6,847 nt of DNA from Pseudomonadota bacterium (lineage in GTDB: Bacteria > Pseudomonadota > Alphaproteobacteria > Sphingomonadales > Sphingomonadaceae), in contig JAEVYW010000257.1 of assembly GCA_023392555.1 (NCBI GenBank), positions 1-6,847 of the forward strand. Direction: 5' to 3'. Position 1 is the stretch's first letter. Every line of letters starts with the position of its first letter. Below are positions 5,519 to 6,847 of this stretch, in pieces. The position numbers and the translations under genes were made by a program. The notes under the pieces are model-generated. The model ran no database searches, was not told the DNA's origin, and was given only the letters and a program-made list of their open reading frames with translations.

Positions 5519-5538
5519 TCCCTGCTGTTTTGCAGGGA
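5519..5538 (-). promoter_or_regulatory. Hairpin covering the Shine-Dalgarno of the cytochrome b561 gene
   Basis: Perfect 7-bp arms TCCCTGC (5519-5525) and GCAGGGA (5532-5538) with a six-base loop. On the minus-strand mRNA the 3' arm contains GGA of the Shine-Dalgarno GGAG (5521-5518), six bases from the ATG at 5511. It could mask the ribosome-binding site. It could also be the end structure of the upstream FadJ-like transcript, though no U-run follows. Confidence 0.45.
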
Positions 5539-5576
5539 ACGCCGGTCTCGCCGCTACGGTTGCTACGGCCGTTGGC

Positions 5577-6847
5577 CTAGCGTCCGAACTTCTCGCCCTT
5601 CTCGGCCTTGTCGAGCAGCAATTGCGAGAAGCTGAAGTCGCTTCCCATCCGCTGCTCCTGGCGCTTCAGGCCCTCGACGATCTTGCCCAGGCCTTCGGTG
5701 TCTGCCCAGAACATTGGGCCGCCGCGATAGACCGGCCAGCCGTAGCCATAGACCCACACGACATCGATGTCGGACGCACGCTGCGCCATGCCTTCCTCGA
5801 GGATCTTCGCGCCCTCGTTGACCATCGTGTAGAGCGTGCGCTCAACGATTTCCTCGTCGCTGATGTCGCGCTTCTCGACGCCCGCCTTGGCGCGGAAATC
5901 CTCGATGATCTCCTGCACCCGCGGGCTCGGCGACGGACGGCGCTTGTCGTCATAATCGTAGAAGCCCGCCTGCTTCTTCTGGCCCCAGCGGCCTTCCGCA
6001 GCGAGCGCGTCGCGGATGTTCTCGATGCGCGTCGGATCGCGGTGCCAGCCGATGTCGACGCCTGCGAGGTCGGCCATCTGGAACGGGCCCATCGGCATTC
6101 CGAACTCGACATGGACGCGGTCGATCTGCTCGGGCGTTGCGCCTTCCAGCAGAAGCTTGGTCGCTTCGACCTGCCGCGGCATCAGCATGCGATTGCCGAT
6201 GAAGCCGTGGCACACGCCCGCGACCACTGCGACCTTCCGGATCTTCTTGGCGAGCGCCATCACGGTCACCAGCACGTCCGGCGCCGTCTTCGCTCCGCGC
6301 ACAACCTCCAGCAGCTTCATGACGTTCGCCGGCGAGAAGAAGTGCATGCCGACCACGTCCTGCGGGCGCGACGTGACCGCGGCGATCTCGTCGATGTTGA
6401 GATAGGACGTGTTCGACGCCAGGATCGCGCCCTGCTTCACCGTCTTGTCGAGCCGCGTGAAGATGTCCTTCTTCACCTCCATCTGCTCGAACACCGCTTC
6501 GATGATAAGGTCGCAATCGGCCAGCGCTTCGAAGTCGAGCGTGGGGGTCAGCAGGCCCATCGCTTTTTCGACCTGTTCACCCGTCATGCGGCCCTTCGCC
6601 GCGGTCGCCTCGTAATTCTTGCGCATCACGCCCGACCCACGGTCGAGCGCCTCCTGGTTCATCTCGAAGATGGTGACGGGAATGCCGGCGGAGAGGAAGT
6701 TCATCGAAATGCCGCCGCCCATCGTGCCGGCGCCGATCACGCCCACCTTCTGGATTTTGCGCGGCTGGGTGTCTTCGGGAAGCCCTTCGATCTTCGCAGC
6801 CTTGCGCTCGGCGAAGAAGAAATATTGCTGCGCCCGCGCTTGCGTGC
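5577..6847 (-). CDS. 3-hydroxyacyl-CoA dehydrogenase part of a FadB/FadJ-type beta-oxidation enzyme, 5' end outside window
   Basis: The frame is open from the right edge to a TAG at 5579-5577, giving 422 residues of what is probably a protein of about 700. The first 33 residues (with [15 protein letters not shown]) are the linker that in FadB/FadJ joins the enoyl-CoA hydratase domain to the dehydrogenase, so the hydratase domain should lie to the right. The NAD site [11 protein letters not shown] begins at visible residue 35. Counting from the Val codon at 6746, the dehydrogenase catalytic set is complete: Ser114 (ASNTS), His135 (GMHFFSP), Glu147 (LLEVV) and Asn185 (GNRM), at the family spacings. 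Two C-terminal helical domains follow ([14 protein letters not shown], then [20 protein letters not shown]). It oxidises L-3-hydroxyacyl-CoA with NAD in fatty acid beta-oxidation, in the cytoplasm. The GTG at 6746 is not a real start since the family sequence continues upstream. fadJ or fadB cannot be told from this part. Confidence 0.95.
   Translation of the reverse strand, partial: TQARAQQYFFFAERKAAKIEGLPEDTQPRKIQKVGVIGAGTMGGGISMNFLSAGIPVTIFEMNQEALDRGSGVMRKNYEATAAKGRMTGEQVEKAMGLLTPTLDFEALADCDLIIEAVFEQMEVKKDIFTRLDKTVKQGAILASNTSYLNIDEIAAVTSRPQDVVGMHFFSPANVMKLLEVVRGAKTAPDVLVTVMALAKKIRKVAVVAGVCHGFIGNRMLMPRQVEATKLLLEGATPEQIDRVHVEFGMPMGPFQMADLAGVDIGWHRDPTRIENIRDALAAEGRWGQKKQAGFYDYDDKRRPSPSPRVQEIIEDFRAKAGVEKRDISDEEIVERTLYTMVNEGAKILEEGMAQRASDIDVVWVYGYGWPVYRGGPMFWADTEGLGKIVEGLKRQEQRMGSDFSFSQLLLDKAEKGEKFGR

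Noticed and set aside
5536..5560. GGAAC-N16-CGGT on the plus strand as a stress promoter
   Set aside because: The -10 element does not match CGTT, and the direction points into the FadJ-like gene on its antisense side.
6818..6827. AAATATTG inside the FadJ-like gene as a further MarR site
   Set aside because: A single arm within coding sequence, far from the regulator and with no paired arm; probably chance.

Overview
The window looks like chromosomal DNA of a GC-rich alphaproteobacterium, most likely one of the Sphingomonadales. The grounds are high GC with GC-rich third codon positions, a TypA/BipA of the alphaproteobacterial type, a small basic protein of the kind often labelled 'plasmid stabilization protein' in sphingomonads, and the wording of the EVE and FadJ-like proteins. 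This assignment is inference from sequence character; no search was run. I see no insertion sequence, prophage, CRISPR array, tRNA or rRNA.

Layout, left to right. Positions 1-266 (minus) hold the first 88 codons of an exported protein with a clear signal peptide and a TTG start; it runs off the left edge. About 310 bases without a gene follow (267-575), with two GC-rich hairpins and three GTTAA-type sites. An EVE-domain protein (576-986, plus) converges on the translational GTPase gene typA (1059-2876, minus). A 125-bp divergent region separates typA from a small very basic protein (3002-3226, plus). That gene converges, four bases apart, on a MarR-family regulator (3231-3641, minus). The MarR gene is divergent from a major facilitator superfamily transporter (about 3741-4925, plus), and a two-arm AATATTG/CAATATT inverted repeat lies between them. 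The transporter's 3' end overlaps by 41 bp the 3' end of a cytochrome b561 (4885-5511, minus). Upstream of that, on the same strand, is the C-terminal part of a FadB/FadJ-type 3-hydroxyacyl-CoA dehydrogenase (5577 to the right edge, minus).

How they work together. The only clear functional module is the marR-MFS pair: a divergent repressor and exporter with a probable shared operator overlapping promoter-like hexamers in both directions. typA and the small basic protein both fit stress or growth-condition adaptation, and the latter has an EcfG-like promoter candidate. The FadJ-like enzyme (beta-oxidation) and cytochrome b561 (membrane electron transfer) may share a transcript, with a hairpin that would cover the ribosome-binding site of the b561 gene. 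Most of the window is ordinary core genome. The items worth a second look are the small regulatory structures between genes rather than a new multi-gene system.
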